A model generated the notes under the pieces. It was given only the letters and a program-made list of their open reading frames with translations, was not told the DNA's origin and ran no database searches. 64,000 nt of DNA from Levilactobacillus mulengensis (lineage in GTDB: Bacteria; Bacillota; Bacilli; Lactobacillales; Lactobacillaceae): positions 62,001 to 126,000 of the forward strand of contig NZ_RHNW01000003.1 of NCBI RefSeq assembly GCF_003946045.1, read 5' to 3'. Positions 33,934 to 43,449 of the stretch are shown here, in pieces; within the stretch, counting starts at the first letter, position 1, and the number at the start of each line of letters is the position of its first letter. Made by a program: the position numbers and the translations under genes.

Positions 33934-34160
33934 CCGAAAAACTAGTGTTAGCGTAGCTGGCGGGCGACCGGTGCGGAAGCCTGTGTTCGTGGCGTTTGTC
34001 GACGTTCTGGGTCGGCTTACACCACTGGACGTGCTGGAGACTCTGTACTTTGAGGCTCTAGCGCGAGCGCGAAGACCGTTTCTTAGGCTTCGGGCGGTCC
34101 CCATAGGCTGGGAGCACCGGTCGTCCGCCGGCGTAGCGCATTACGACACGTGTTTTTCGG
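33934..34160 (-). repeat. Structured intergenic repeat, diverged copy (reverse)
   Basis: Outer arms CCGAAAAAC (33934-33942) with GTTTTTCGG (34152-34160); second arms CGACCGGTGC (33965-33974) with GCACCGGTCG (34114-34123). Read on the minus strand, its interior (TATGGGGACCG, AGCCTAAGAA, CTTCGCGCTCGCG) aligns with type B (TGTGGGGACCG, AGCCTGAGAA, CTTCCACCTCGCC). One arm covers the last codons and stop of the Feo-associated gene. It accounts for the 33793-34140 gap, along with a GGTCG/CGACC hairpin at 33821-33853. Confidence 0.65.
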
Positions 34161-34311
34161 CTTGGTGCTTTTTCAGTTGTTGTTTGGCGGGGCAATCGTA
34201 CTCGCACGCCGGGCAGCTGCCCTGGCTGGACTTTTTCAAATGCCGGTACAGCACGAACCCGGCGCCACCAATGATGGCAATGACGATAACGCTATTAATC
34301 AGGATTGACAT
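34141..34311 (-). CDS. FeoB-associated Cys-rich membrane protein
   Basis: 56 residues: MSILINSVIVIAIIGGAGFV is a membrane helix, then a basic stretch and the cysteines C33, C36 and C40 in GSCPACEYDCPAK, ending KHVS. Short one-pass proteins with this layout follow feoB in many Firmicutes and are thought to help assemble or regulate the iron channel. AAAGGAG lies 9 bases before the ATG, which is 16 bases after the feoB stop, so it is in the feo operon. Its 3' end forms part of a repeat arm. Confidence 0.82.
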   Translation of the reverse strand: MSILINSVIVIAIIGGAGFVLYRHLKKSSQGSCPACEYDCPAKQQLKKHQAEKHVS

Positions 34312-34326
34312 GGCTAAGCGCTCCTT

Positions 34327-36315
34327 TTAAATGAACAGCGACCCGACCTGGAAGATGATCATCGCGACCAGGTAGGCAATTACCGTGTTGGAGACCACGG
34401 AATAAACGGCCCACTTGGTCGAATTGGTTTCGGCCTTGATTGTCGCCAAGGTGGCAAAGCACGGTGCATAGATCAGGATGAAGACCAGGACGGCGTAGGC
34501 AGACAACGGGGTGAACAGGGAACTGAAGGTGGCAATCAAACCAGTTTGACCACTCAAATGGAAGAGCACAATCATGCTGGAACTGATGACTTCCTTGGCC
34601 AGAATCCCGGTCATCAGGGCACTGATCGTTTGCCACGAGGTGATGCCGATTGGGGCAAAGGCGGGCAGGACGAAGCGGCCAATCATGGCGGAGAAACTCT
34701 GGTCGATGTTGGTCACCACGCCGGCCGGTCCCAAGTTGGACAACAGCCAGATGAGCACGGTGCCGCCAAAGATGACGGTGCCGGCCTTGCGGATGAAGCC
34801 CTTGCCCTTTTCCCAGGTGCCCATGGCGATGATGTCCGGCCGGGGCATGTGGTACTTCGGCAGCTCAATAATGAAGACGGAATTTTCTTTAACTTTAAAC
34901 ACCCACTGATAAATCTTGGCCATGAATAGCGCCAGCGCAATCCCCAGGAAATAGAGGGAGAGCACGATCAGCGCCTGGTTCCGGTCGAAGAAGGCGGCGA
35001 CGAACAGCCCATAGATGGGGAGTCGGGCCGAACAACTCATAAATGGTGAAATCAGCGTGGTAACCAGCCGTTCCTTGGGTTGCTCAATCGTGCGCGCGGC
35101 CATGATCCCCGTGACGTTACAGCCGAAGCCGATGATCAGCGGAATGAAGGCCTTACCGTTGAGCCCAATCAGTTGCATCAGCCGGTCGGTCACTAGCGCG
35201 GCGCGGGCCATGTAGCCAGAATCTTCCAGAATGGAAATGCACGCGAACAACACGAAAATCTGGGGAATGAAGCTGAGCACCCCACCAACGCCGGCGATGA
35301 TACCGTCAACGATTAGGGATTTCAGAAACGGCATCGCCCCAACGCTGGTCAGAAAGTGACTGGCGGTCGCGGACAGTGGCCCGGAAATGAAGGCATCCAT
35401 CACGTCCGACAGCGGTGTCCCAATCCAGTCGAAGGACAGCTTGAACATTAACAGGAATATACCCACGAAAATGGGGAGTCCCAGCAGGGGATGGGTGACG
35501 ATGCGGTCAATCTTCGCCGTCAAATTGGCGTTGGAGACCTCGTGTAGATACTTGGTCGTGGCCGTCAGCGTTTCATCAATGAAGGCCAGTCGCGTTTGAA
35601 AGATTTGTTCCTCAAAGTCCTGTTTGTCGTAAGCGTCCTGCTGCGTCAGGAGGGGTTGCAATTGGTGCTTACTGGCGTAGCGGCGGACGATTTGGTTACG
35701 GTTCATGAACTGAATCGCCAGCCAGTTGGCAAAGGTCGGCGTCAATTGATCGTCGGCAACCAGTTGCTGCGTGGCCGTGGCGATGGCGTCCTGAACCGTA
35801 GCGGGATAGGCCAGGTGCAGGGGCGCGGTCGTTTCCGGCGGCGTGGCCAACAGTTCTTGGCGGAGTTGGTCCAGCCCCGATTTCTTCCGAGCATTGGTCG
35901 CGCGGACCTGACAGCCCAAGCGTTTAGCCAGCTCGTCGAAGTCGTAGGTGACTCCGTTTGCCTTTAAATCGTCGATCATATTTAAGGCGAGCACCACCGG
36001 GCGGCCGAATTCCAACAGCTCAATCGAGAGCAACAGGTTGCGTTTCAGCTGGCTGGCGTTGGTGACGTTTAAAATCATGTCGGGTGAGTCGTTTAGCAAG
36101 TAGTTGCAGGCGACGGCCTCGTCCTTGGTGATTGGCGTGAGGGAATAGATGCCGGGGAGGTCGACCACCACCATTTCAGAGTGGCGAATCTTCCCCATCT
36201 TCTTGTCAACGGTGACCCCTTCCCAATTACCAACGTAGGCATATTTATCGGTCAACTCGTTAAATAGCGTGGTCTTGCCAGTATTTGGATTTCCTAAAAG
36301 GGCAACGGTTGTCAT
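34327..36315 (-). CDS. feoB: Ferrous iron transporter FeoB
   Basis: 662 residues. GTP-driven uptake of Fe2+ across the cell membrane. N-terminal G domain: G1 GNPNTGKTTLFNEL at 8-21, G2 region GVTVDKKMGK, G3 VVDLPGIYSL near 52, G4 NMIDDL near 112. A helical GDI domain follows, then the permease part with gate helices (LGLPIFVGIFLLMFKL near 275, GFGCNVTGIMAART near 400, SCSARLPIYGLF near 430) and the final cytoplasmic end. Length is typical. Second gene after feoA, one base apart, and followed by the Cys-rich partner. Confidence 0.95.
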   Translation of the reverse strand: MTTVALLGNPNTGKTTLFNELTDKYAYVGNWEGVTVDKKMGKIRHSEMVVVDLPGIYSLTPITKDEAVACNYLLNDSPDMILNVTNASQLKRNLLLSIELLEFGRPVVLALNMIDDLKANGVTYDFDELAKRLGCQVRATNARKKSGLDQLRQELLATPPETTAPLHLAYPATVQDAIATATQQLVADDQLTPTFANWLAIQFMNRNQIVRRYASKHQLQPLLTQQDAYDKQDFEEQIFQTRLAFIDETLTATTKYLHEVSNANLTAKIDRIVTHPLLGLPIFVGIFLLMFKLSFDWIGTPLSDVMDAFISGPLSATASHFLTSVGAMPFLKSLIVDGIIAGVGGVLSFIPQIFVLFACISILEDSGYMARAALVTDRLMQLIGLNGKAFIPLIIGFGCNVTGIMAARTIEQPKERLVTTLISPFMSCSARLPIYGLFVAAFFDRNQALIVLSLYFLGIALALFMAKIYQWVFKVKENSVFIIELPKYHMPRPDIIAMGTWEKGKGFIRKAGTVIFGGTVLIWLLSNLGPAGVVTNIDQSFSAMIGRFVLPAFAPIGITSWQTISALMTGILAKEVISSSMIVLFHLSGQTGLIATFSSLFTPLSAYAVLVFILIYAPCFATLATIKAETNSTKWAVYSVVSNTVIAYLVAMIIFQVGSLFI

Positions 36316-36316
36316 G

Positions 36317-36544
36317 CTAGTGTCCCCCTAAGAGTGCTTTGAAAACAACGTAGCGAATCCCAACTTTCTGCTGATCGAATTCAACGATGACGGGGCCGTG
36401 AAACGGATATTGCCGGAGCACGGTCAGCTGGCTGCCAGGGTGAATGCCGAGGTTATGTAGTCGGTGAGCGGTCTGGCCATCAAGGGTCGCCATCTGTTCG
36501 ACAGTTACGATTGGATAGGCTGATTCTGAATAACGGAGTTGCAT
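36317..36544 (-). CDS. feoA: FeoA, ferrous iron transport accessory protein
   Basis: 75 residues from ATG 36544 (MQLRYSESAYPIV); ATG 36550 is also possible because AAAGG lies between optimum distances for both. SH3-like FeoA fold: HRLHNLGIHPGSQLTVLRQYP and a terminal VGIRYVVFKALLGG strand pair. FeoA binds FeoB and is needed for Fe2+ uptake. First gene of the operon; no certain promoter is seen upstream, where two structured repeats sit. Confidence 0.88.
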   Translation of the reverse strand: MQLRYSESAYPIVTVEQMATLDGQTAHRLHNLGIHPGSQLTVLRQYPFHGPVIVEFDQQKVGIRYVVFKALLGGH

Positions 36545-36609
36545 TATCATCAGGCCTTTCAAATTAAGTCTTTAAACGGTTTTTGCTGGTTAAACTTTGA
36601 TTCGCCTCC

Positions 36610-36779
36610 GGCAGGGTGAAAAATGGCTCGGAACGCGGTGGGCGGACACCCAGAGCCAAAGGGCGGTCTCTGGGATGCTTTGAACCTCTGAGGAGACGAG
36701 TTTCAAAGACACCAATGTTCTAACCCGCAAAGGACGCGGCTAAGAACATTCCCACGGCTGAAGCCATTTTCACCCTGCC
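36610..36779 (+). repeat. Structured intergenic repeat, copy 4 (type A)
   Basis: Outer arms GGCAGGGTGAAAAATGGCT (36610-36628) and 36762-36779, one extra A. Inner stems CCCAGAG/CTCTGGG (36649-36655 with 36668-36674), TTTGAA/TTCAAA, AATGTTCT/AGAACATT (36714-36721 with 36743-36750). Extra arms GCTGGTTAA (36585-36593) and TTAACCAGC (36796-36804) extend it. Confidence 0.85.
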
Positions 36780-36845
36780 TGCGGCTAACACAGGCTTAAC
36801 CAGCACCGGGTTTGCGTGTCATTTGATTACCGCTGGTTTCTGGTT

Positions 36846-37015
36846 AGCCTCGGTGAAGATTGGCTCGGAACGCGGTGGGCGGACACCCAGAGCCAAAGGG
36901 CGGTCTCTGGGATGCTTTGAACCTCTGAGGAGCGAGTTTCAAAGACACCAATGTTCTAACCCGCAAGGTACGCGGCTAAGAACATTCCCACGGCTGAAGC
37001 CATTTTCACCCTGCC
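36846..37015 (+). repeat. Structured intergenic repeat, copy 5 (type A)
   Basis: Nearly identical to copy 4 through the core; the left outer arm is degraded (GGTGAAGATTGGCT) while the right arm is intact. Outer CTGGTTA (36840-36846) and TTAACCAGC (37032-37040) recur. A recent tandem duplicate of copy 4. Confidence 0.85.
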
Positions 37016-37356
37016 TGCGGCTAACACGGATTTAACCAGCACCGGTTTTATACATCTATCAGCAATCTATGCTTGATAGTCATTAGCTGGTTATGCGGTA
37101 CTGGATTTCCAGTTCTGCCGCAATTATATAGGTGAGACAGGTGTAATCAGCAAGCTTATGTTTTACATCATTCAGGTAAGCAGCTGCGCGCGAGATTAAG
37201 TAATGGCTAAGCCGCCATCAAATTATGTGATCTAAGCGCACAGCCGGAATAATAGTTAAGTGATAGAAGAAGGAACACAGCCAACCAATGGAATGGTCAG
37301 CTACCCATCAATTGCAGGAACCGCCTTGGTGACGGGCCAAACTAGTCTTAGCCGCA

Positions 37357-37604
37357 GGGCTGGTGAAAATGGGCGCCGTGTGAGTGACCAGAGGTGGACC
37401 AAGATGACCAGCTGTGTCGGTGGTCTTAGCTGAGTGATTTTCTCAGCTTAGAGCACGGGACGACCTTGGAAACTCGCGGTTTGTAGCGAGGTTTCAAGGC
37501 GAGGTGGAAGCCCGCTTCTCAGGCTGGAGCCGGTCCCCACAGCAGGGCGTCTTGAGGCCACCGCCGGGAACGCTCAGCACGGACCGGCCCATTTTCACCG
37601 GCCC
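37357..37604 (-). repeat. Structured intergenic repeat, copy 6 (type B, reverse)
   Basis: Outer arms GGGCTGGTGAAAATGGGC (37357-37374) and GCCCATTTTCACCGGCCC (37587-37604), one G-U. Inner stems CTCAGCTTAGAGC region near 37430-37452 and CTTGGAAACTCGCG with CGAGGTTTCAAGG near 37474-37498. Opposite orientation to its neighbours. The remaining 37016-37906 DNA holds cre-like TGTAAGCACTTTCA (37682-37695) and the dyad at 37716. Confidence 0.82.
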
Positions 37605-37715
37605 GGAGGCGCTGTCAAAGACTAAAGGTTTGACCCAGACACCAAAAGCAGGTTAATTCATTTGATGGGTCTAGCTTACCATGTAAGCACTTTCACATAT
37701 ATTAGGGAAATGCCT

Positions 37716-37735
37716 AATATTATTCCAGGAATATT
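37716..37735. promoter_or_regulatory. Dyad operator candidate upstream of suf operon
   Basis: AATATTATTCCAGGAATATT, near-perfect inverted repeat, next to TATAAT (37741-37746). About 170 bases before sufC. A second possible promoter is TTGCAC (37801) with CATAAT (37826), spacing 19. Could bind an iron or redox regulator. Confidence 0.4.
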
Positions 37736-37906
37736 CTGCCTATAATAATGTCAAGCGCTTACAAAGGGCGGTCTAAAGCGGAATAGCCCCAGGCATAAAA
37801 TTGCACACTTTCCGGAATATGCGGGCATAATTTGTGAAAACCGCACAAGACCGCAATGAAAAACGCCACAACAGTGAATTTCATAACTAACGGAGGTTGA
37901 TGGATA

Positions 37907-38701
37907 ATGGCAACACTAGAAATTAAAGACTTACACGTTGAAGTGACCGATGAAGAAAATCAAACGGCTAAGGAAATCTTAAAAGGGGTTAACTTAACCA
38001 TGAAGACTGGTGAAATCCACGCCATCATGGGGCCCAACGGTACCGGGAAATCAACGTTGTCTCAGACAATCATGGGCCAGCCATCTTACCACGTTACTCA
38101 GGGTGATATTCTCTTGAACGGCGAGAGCATCGTGGATATGCCGGTTGATGAGCGGGCACGTAAAGGCCTGTTCTTAGGCATGCAATACCCCGCTGAAATC
38201 CAAGGGGTCACGAACGCTGAATTCCTGCGCGCCGCCGTTAATGCACGGCGGGCTAAGGATGACCAAATTTCCGTCATGGATTTCTTAAAGATGTTAGACA
38301 AGAACTTAGCGATTCTGGACATGAGTGAAGCCATGACGGAACGTTACTTGAATGAAGGCTTCTCGGGTGGGGAAAAGAAACGGAACGAAATTCTCCAACT
38401 CTTAATGATTCAACCATCCTTTGCCCTGCTGGATGAAATTGATTCCGGGCTGGACATCGATGCGCTGAAGGTCGTTTCCAAAGGCGTTAACGCCATGCGT
38501 GGCGACAACTTCGGGTCCATGATCATCACCCACTACCAACGCCTGTTGAACTACATCGTGCCTGATGTGGTCCACATCATGATGGGTGGCCGCATCGTGA
38601 AGACCGGGGATGCCTCATTGGCTAAGCGGTTGGAAAAGGAAGGCTACGCCGGTTTGCGGGACGACTTGGACATTGACGTGGCACTCGTGGATGAAAACTA
38701 G
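37907..38701 (+). CDS. sufC: SufC, Fe-S assembly ATPase
   Basis: 264 residues, ATG with GGAGG 9 bases upstream. ABC-type ATPase that powers the SufBCD scaffold, in the cytoplasm. Walker A GPNGTGKST near 42, Q-loop, signature FSGGEKKRNE near 150, Walker B FALLDEIDSGLDID near 173, H-loop ITHYQR. First gene of sufCDSUB; next gene starts 12 bases after the stop. Typical Firmicute order and length. Confidence 0.96.
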   Translation: MATLEIKDLHVEVTDEENQTAKEILKGVNLTMKTGEIHAIMGPNGTGKSTLSQTIMGQPSYHVTQGDILLNGESIVDMPVDERARKGLFLGMQYPAEIQGVTNAEFLRAAVNARRAKDDQISVMDFLKMLDKNLAILDMSEAMTERYLNEGFSGGEKKRNEILQLLMIQPSFALLDEIDSGLDIDALKVVSKGVNAMRGDNFGSMIITHYQRLLNYIVPDVVHIMMGGRIVKTGDASLAKRLEKEGYAGLRDDLDIDVALVDEN

Positions 38702-38713
38702 GGGGTGGCAAGA

Positions 38714-39994
38714 TTGGATACCATGCAAACGCAAACTCAAGCGGCAACGGCTGTTCAAACTGCTGCCCAGCAACACAATGAACCCAGCTGGCTGATCAAC
38801 AAGCGGTTGGCGGCACTAGACCAAATGGCCGACTTACCCATGCCATTGGTTCAACGGTTCAACTACCGTGACTGGGACTTAATGCCCGGTAACCTGCAGT
38901 GGGCCGATTCCAAACGGGACCTCGCGCAAGTCGCTGACGGACCCGTGCAAATCGTGCAGGTGGGCCAGACCACGGTGCGGGTCAATTTACCAGAGAAACT
39001 CCAGGAACAAGGCGTGGTGCTGACCGACTTCTTCACGGCGGTCAAGGACTACCCGGACTTGGTTCAGGAAGCCTTTATGACCAAGGCGATGAAGGCCAAC
39101 GAAAACCGTTTGGCCAGCTACCACACGGCCTACTTGAACGCCGGGGTCTTCCTCTACGTACCCAACAACGTCGTCATCAGTGAACCGATTGACATCCAAT
39201 TGATTCAAGACAACACGTTGGACCAACCATTGAACTCGCACGTGCTGGTCGTTGCCGGCCGCAACACGGAAGTCTCTGTCAGCCAACACCTGACCACGGT
39301 CGGGGAAAACGCCAACCTGGCCAACTGCTTGATGGAAGTCATTGCCGACGAGAATAGTCACGTCACGGTGGCAACGTTGGATGAACTGGGACGCAAGACG
39401 CTGGCTTACGTGGAACGTCGGGCCTACGCCGCCGACAATGCGTCCGTTAACTGGGCGGTCGGCTTCATGAACGAAGGCAACACGATTGGGAACTTCGATA
39501 CCGAATTGAACGGTGTCGGCTCCCGCGCGGATGCCAAGGTCATTGCCATCACCGACCACGACCAACGGATGGGTGTGAACACCAAAATTACCAACCGCGG
39601 GAAGCACACCAACGGGAATATCCTACAGCGTGGGGTCATCCTGGAGGATTCCGAACTGGTTTACAACGGGATCGGCGACATCATTCACGGCGCTGCTGGC
39701 TCCGAAGCCGAACAGGAAAATCGCTTACTGATGATGTCCAGCAACGCCCACGGAAATGCCAACCCGATTCTCTTGATTGATGAAAATGACGTCATGGCCG
39801 GTCACGCCGCTAGTGTGGGGCAGGTCGACGAACAACAACTCTACTACTTAATGAGTCGGGGCATCCGGCGAGAAACCGCGGAACGCTTGGTTATCCGGGG
39901 CTTCCTGGGAGCCGTCTTGAGCGCGATTCCAGCCAAGGCCGTGCGGAGCCAGTTAGTTGAGATCATTGAAAGGAAACTTGAAAATGGCCGCTAA
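38714..39994 (+). CDS. sufD: SufD, Fe-S scaffold subunit
   Basis: About 426 residues from TTG 38714 (MDTMQTQ), placed 5 bases after GGGGTGG; a GTG at 38705 is fused to that site, and ATG 38723 is too far. Partner of SufB in the SufBC2D scaffold. Visible: LPMPLVQRFNYRDWDL near 33, the beta-helix core (VFLYVPNNVVISEPIDIQ near 145) and the C-terminal helical part ([26 protein letters not shown]). Overlaps sufS by 11 bases. Confidence 0.93.
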   Translation: MDTMQTQTQAATAVQTAAQQHNEPSWLINKRLAALDQMADLPMPLVQRFNYRDWDLMPGNLQWADSKRDLAQVADGPVQIVQVGQTTVRVNLPEKLQEQGVVLTDFFTAVKDYPDLVQEAFMTKAMKANENRLASYHTAYLNAGVFLYVPNNVVISEPIDIQLIQDNTLDQPLNSHVLVVAGRNTEVSVSQHLTTVGENANLANCLMEVIADENSHVTVATLDELGRKTLAYVERRAYAADNASVNWAVGFMNEGNTIGNFDTELNGVGSRADAKVIAITDHDQRMGVNTKITNRGKHTNGNILQRGVILEDSELVYNGIGDIIHGAAGSEAEQENRLLMMSSNAHGNANPILLIDENDVMAGHAASVGQVDEQQLYYLMSRGIRRETAERLVIRGFLGAVLSAIPAKAVRSQLVEIIERKLENGR

Positions 39995-41228
39995 AAACTT
40001 AGATGTACGCCAAGATTTTCCCATCTTGGATCAAAAAGTAAACGATGAACAACTGGTTTATTTAGACAATGCCGCGACGGCGCAACGCCCCACGGCGGTT
40101 ACCGATAGCCTGGTTCACTTCTACCAAACGGACAACGCCAACGTTCACCGGGGCGTTCACACGTTAGCCGAACGGGCCACGGAAGATTACGAAAATGCCC
40201 GGCGGAAGGTGCAAAAATTTATCAACGCCGCCGAACCCGAAGAAGTGATCTTCACCAAGGGCACGACCGATGGCCTGAACCTGGTCGCCAGCACCTATGG
40301 CGAGGCCAACATTCAGGCGGGCGATGAAATCGTGATTTCCATCATGGAGCATCACAGCAACCTGATTCCATGGCAACAGTTGGCCATCAAGAAGCACGCC
40401 ACGCTGAAGTACATTGGCTTGACGGCCGATGGCGAGCTCGACATGGCCGATGCCGCCGCCAAAATCACCGACAAGACCAAGATTGTAGCTATCGCCCACG
40501 CTAGCAACGTGATGGGCGTGATCAATCCGTTGGCCGAATTGGCAAAGTTGGCCCACCAACACGACGCCATCATTGTGGGTGACGGTGCGCAAGCCGCGCC
40601 GCATCTACCAGTCGATGTCCAAGCCTTGGACGTGGATTTCTACGCGTTCTCTGGCCACAAGATGATGGGCCCAACCGGGATTGGGGCCTTGTATGGCAAA
40701 CGGGCGCTGCTCGAAGCCATGCCGCCTTACCAATACGGTGGGGAAATGATTGACTTCGTGCACCAACAGGACAGTACCTGGGCGCAGTTACCGTACAAAT
40801 TTGAAGCCGGCACGCAAAACATCGCCGGCGCCGTGGGCTTAGGCACCGCGGTGGATTACCTGACCAGCGTGGGCATGACCAACGTCGAAGCCCACGAACA
40901 AGCCATTGTCGATTACTTATTACCGAAATTGGTGGCGGACCCCGACCTCGAGGTTTACGGTCCCCACGATCCCGCTAAACATACTGGTGTGATTGCCTTT
41001 AACGTGAAGGGCATTCACCCCCACGACATCGCCACGGCGCTGGACATGGAGGGTGTGGCCGTTCGGGCCGGACACCACTGTGCACAGCCGTTGATGACGT
41101 ACCTCGGGTTGGTTGCGACCGCCCGGGCTAGCTTCTATCTCTACAATACCCAGCAGGACGCTGACCGGTTGTTAGTCGCCCTGGCCGAAACAAAGGAGTT
41201 CTTCAACCATGGGGCTGTCAAAGCTTAA
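39984..41228 (+). CDS. sufS: SufS, cysteine desulfurase
   Basis: 414 residues from ATG 39984 (MAAKNLDVRQDFPIL), AAAGGA 9 bases upstream. PLP enzyme that takes sulfur from cysteine. Marks: YLDNAATAQRP near 28, NVHRGVHTLAERAT near 55, EHHSNLIPWQ near 122, the PLP lysine in FYAFSGHKMMGPTG near 225 and the active-site Cys in VRAGHHCAQPLM near 368. It hands sulfur to SufU, whose gene overlaps its end by 20 bases. Confidence 0.96.
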   Translation: MAAKNLDVRQDFPILDQKVNDEQLVYLDNAATAQRPTAVTDSLVHFYQTDNANVHRGVHTLAERATEDYENARRKVQKFINAAEPEEVIFTKGTTDGLNLVASTYGEANIQAGDEIVISIMEHHSNLIPWQQLAIKKHATLKYIGLTADGELDMADAAAKITDKTKIVAIAHASNVMGVINPLAELAKLAHQHDAIIVGDGAQAAPHLPVDVQALDVDFYAFSGHKMMGPTGIGALYGKRALLEAMPPYQYGGEMIDFVHQQDSTWAQLPYKFEAGTQNIAGAVGLGTAVDYLTSVGMTNVEAHEQAIVDYLLPKLVADPDLEVYGPHDPAKHTGVIAFNVKGIHPHDIATALDMEGVAVRAGHHCAQPLMTYLGLVATARASFYLYNTQQDADRLLVALAETKEFFNHGAVKA

Positions 41229-41676
41229 CAGTTTATACCGGGAAGTTATCCTGGATCACGCGGATCATCCGCGTCACAAACACGATTTACAGACGAGTAC
41301 GAATACGATTACCTTAAAAAATCCCACTTGTGGGGACGTGATCAATCTATCCATCAAATTGGATGACCAAGATCAAATCGCGGATATCGGCTTCAGCGGC
41401 GATGGCTGCACGATTAGCCAGTCGTCCGCCAGCATGATGACCGACGCCGTCATGGGCAAGGATAAAGAAACCGCGCTGCGCATGGCCAAGACCTTTTCCG
41501 ACATGGTCATGGGCACGAAGCACCCGCAAGCAGACCTTGATGAATTAGGGGATGCCGCCATTTTATCCAGTATCATGAGTTTTCCGGCTCGAATCAAGTG
41601 CGCAACGCTAGCTTGGTGGGCCTTACAACGGGCATTACTTGAAGAAGACGCGCCCACAGATGAGGAGGAAGCATAA
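41209..41676 (+). CDS. sufU: SufU, sulfur relay protein
   Basis: 155 residues, ATG with AAGGAG about 12 bases before. Zinc-dependent sulfur acceptor for SufS with IscU fold. Three conserved cysteines: LKNPTCGDV near 44, [18 protein letters not shown] near 69, and RIKCATLAW near 131; with the Asp in PTCGD they bind zinc. Acidic tail ([11 protein letters not shown]). Overlaps sufB by one base. Confidence 0.95.
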   Translation: MGLSKLNSLYREVILDHADHPRHKHDLQTSTNTITLKNPTCGDVINLSIKLDDQDQIADIGFSGDGCTISQSSASMMTDAVMGKDKETALRMAKTFSDMVMGTKHPQADLDELGDAAILSSIMSFPARIKCATLAWWALQRALLEEDAPTDEEEA

Positions 41677-43082
41677 TGCCAGACATGCCAGAAGAAGTGG
41701 TCGATGATAAGGACTATGAATTCGGATTCCACGATGATATCAAGCCCGCCTATTCTACGGGCCGGGGCCTGACGGAACAGACCGTGCGGGACATTTCCGC
41801 CGCCAAGAAGGAACCCAAGTGGATGCTGGATTACCGGCTGAAGGCTTACGAAATCTACAAGAAGCTGCCGATGCCCAAGTACGGGCCAGACCTGTCCGGC
41901 TTGGATTTGAAAGATATGCTGTACTACCAAAAGATGACCGACAAGAAGTACCGGGACTGGGACGATGTGCCCGCTGACCTGAAGAAGACCTTCGATCGGT
42001 TGGGGGTTCCCGAGGCCGAACGTCAATACCTGGCCGGGTCCTCTGCCCAGTACGAATCAGAAGTGGTCTATCACAACATGCGCGACGACTTCGCCAAGCT
42101 CGGTATCATCTTTACCGATACCGACACGGCCTTGCGCGAATACCCGGAACTGTTCAAGAAGTGGTTTGGTAAATTGGTCAAGCCAACCGACAACAAGTTT
42201 GCCGCTTTGAACGCGGCCGTTTGGTCCGGTGGCTCCTTCATTTACGTGCCGAAGGGTGTGCAAACGAAGACGCCGATCCAGTCCTACTTCCGGTTGAATT
42301 CCGAAAACTCCGGACAGTTCGAACGGACCTTGATCATCGTTGAACCCGGCGCTCGCGTGGACTACGTGGAAGGCTGTACCGCCCCGAATTACTCGTCGGA
42401 TAGCCTGCACGCCGCGGTCGTTGAAGTGAACGTGGAAAAGGATGCTTACTGCCGCTACACCACCATTCAGAACTGGTCGAACAACGTCTACAGTCTGGAA
42501 ACCAAGCGGGCTGCCGCTGCCGAGAACGCCACGATGGAATGGGTCGACGGCAACCTAGGTTCCAAGGTCACCATGAAATACCCCTCCGTTTACCTGAACG
42601 GTGAGGGTGCTCGGGGGACCATGTTATCCATCGCCGTTGCCAGCAACAATATTCACCAGGACTCCGGTGCGCGGATGATTCACAACGCCAAGAACACGTC
42701 GAGTACCATCGTCTCCAAGTCCATTTCCAAGACCGGGGGCTCGACCGACTACCGCGGGACGGTGCGCTTTGGCCGTCACTCCGATGGGTCCAAGGCTCAC
42801 GTGGAATGTGACACGATCATCATGGATGACCAGTCCTCGTCCGATACGATTCCGTACAATGAAATTTCTAATGCCAACGTTTCCATGGAACACGAAGCCA
42901 AGGTCTCGAAGATTTCTGAGGAACAGCTGTACTACCTGATGAGTCGGGGCATTTCGGAAGCCAAGGCGACGGAAATGATTGTCATGGGCTTCGTGGAACC
43001 GTTCACCAAGCAATTACCAATGGAATACGCGGTCGAATTGAACCGTTTGATCAGTTTTGAAATGGAAGGAGCTATCGGCTAG
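41676..43082 (+). CDS. sufB: SufB, Fe-S scaffold subunit
   Basis: 468 residues, ATG overlapping the sufU stop (TAATG), AGGAGGAA upstream. Site of Fe-S cluster build-up with SufC and SufD. Visible: [16 protein letters not shown] near 50, [24 protein letters not shown] near 188, [20 protein letters not shown] near 225 with the key Cys, and [25 protein letters not shown] near the end. Normal length. Confidence 0.96.
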   Translation: MPDMPEEVVDDKDYEFGFHDDIKPAYSTGRGLTEQTVRDISAAKKEPKWMLDYRLKAYEIYKKLPMPKYGPDLSGLDLKDMLYYQKMTDKKYRDWDDVPADLKKTFDRLGVPEAERQYLAGSSAQYESEVVYHNMRDDFAKLGIIFTDTDTALREYPELFKKWFGKLVKPTDNKFAALNAAVWSGGSFIYVPKGVQTKTPIQSYFRLNSENSGQFERTLIIVEPGARVDYVEGCTAPNYSSDSLHAAVVEVNVEKDAYCRYTTIQNWSNNVYSLETKRAAAAENATMEWVDGNLGSKVTMKYPSVYLNGEGARGTMLSIAVASNNIHQDSGARMIHNAKNTSSTIVSKSISKTGGSTDYRGTVRFGRHSDGSKAHVECDTIIMDDQSSSDTIPYNEISNANVSMEHEAKVSKISEEQLYYLMSRGISEAKATEMIVMGFVEPFTKQLPMEYAVELNRLISFEMEGAIG

Positions 43083-43114
43083 GCCGGAGCTCAAGCAAAG
43101 GAGGTTCACCACAG

Positions 43115-43438
43115 ATGGATGAAGCAAAACAACTGTCACCGGCTGAGGTCAGCGTCATGCAGGCCTTGGAAATGGTGATCGACCCAGAACTGGGCATTGA
43201 TTTGGTCAACCTAGGCTTGATCTACGGCGTGCACGTCGATGGCGATTCTTGTGAGGTCGACATGACGTTGACCACGATGGGGTGCCCGCTGAGTAACGCG
43301 CTGGATGCAGCGATTATTCAGGTGGTCACGGCCGTTGAAGGCATCGAGCACTGTGACATTAAGTTGATTTGGGAACCGGCGTGGAATATGGGCATGATGA
43401 CCCGCTACGCCAAGGTAGCTTTAGGCATTCATGAATAG
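43115..43438 (+). CDS. DUF59 (MIP18-like) Fe-S assembly factor
   Basis: 107 residues, ATG with AAAGGAGG 9 bases upstream, 32 bases after sufB. Fold of the SufT/PaaD/MIP18 group, which helps move Fe-S clusters onto target proteins: MVIDPELGIDLVNLGLIYG near 22, the reactive Cys in TLTTMGCPLSNALD near 54, and WEPAWNMGMMTRYAK near 86. It probably belongs to the suf operon. Confidence 0.9.
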   Translation: MDEAKQLSPAEVSVMQALEMVIDPELGIDLVNLGLIYGVHVDGDSCEVDMTLTTMGCPLSNALDAAIIQVVTAVEGIEHCDIKLIWEPAWNMGMMTRYAKVALGIHE

Positions 43439-43449
43439 GGTGAGTTGAT

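Noticed and set aside
33920-34330. 136-codon plus-strand frame opposite the Feo-associated gene
   Set aside because: It is antisense to a clear Cys-rich membrane gene with a good ribosome site.
36823-37035. 70-codon frame in copy 5 of the structured repeat
   Set aside because: Same reason; the near-identical copy 4 does not keep it with a start.
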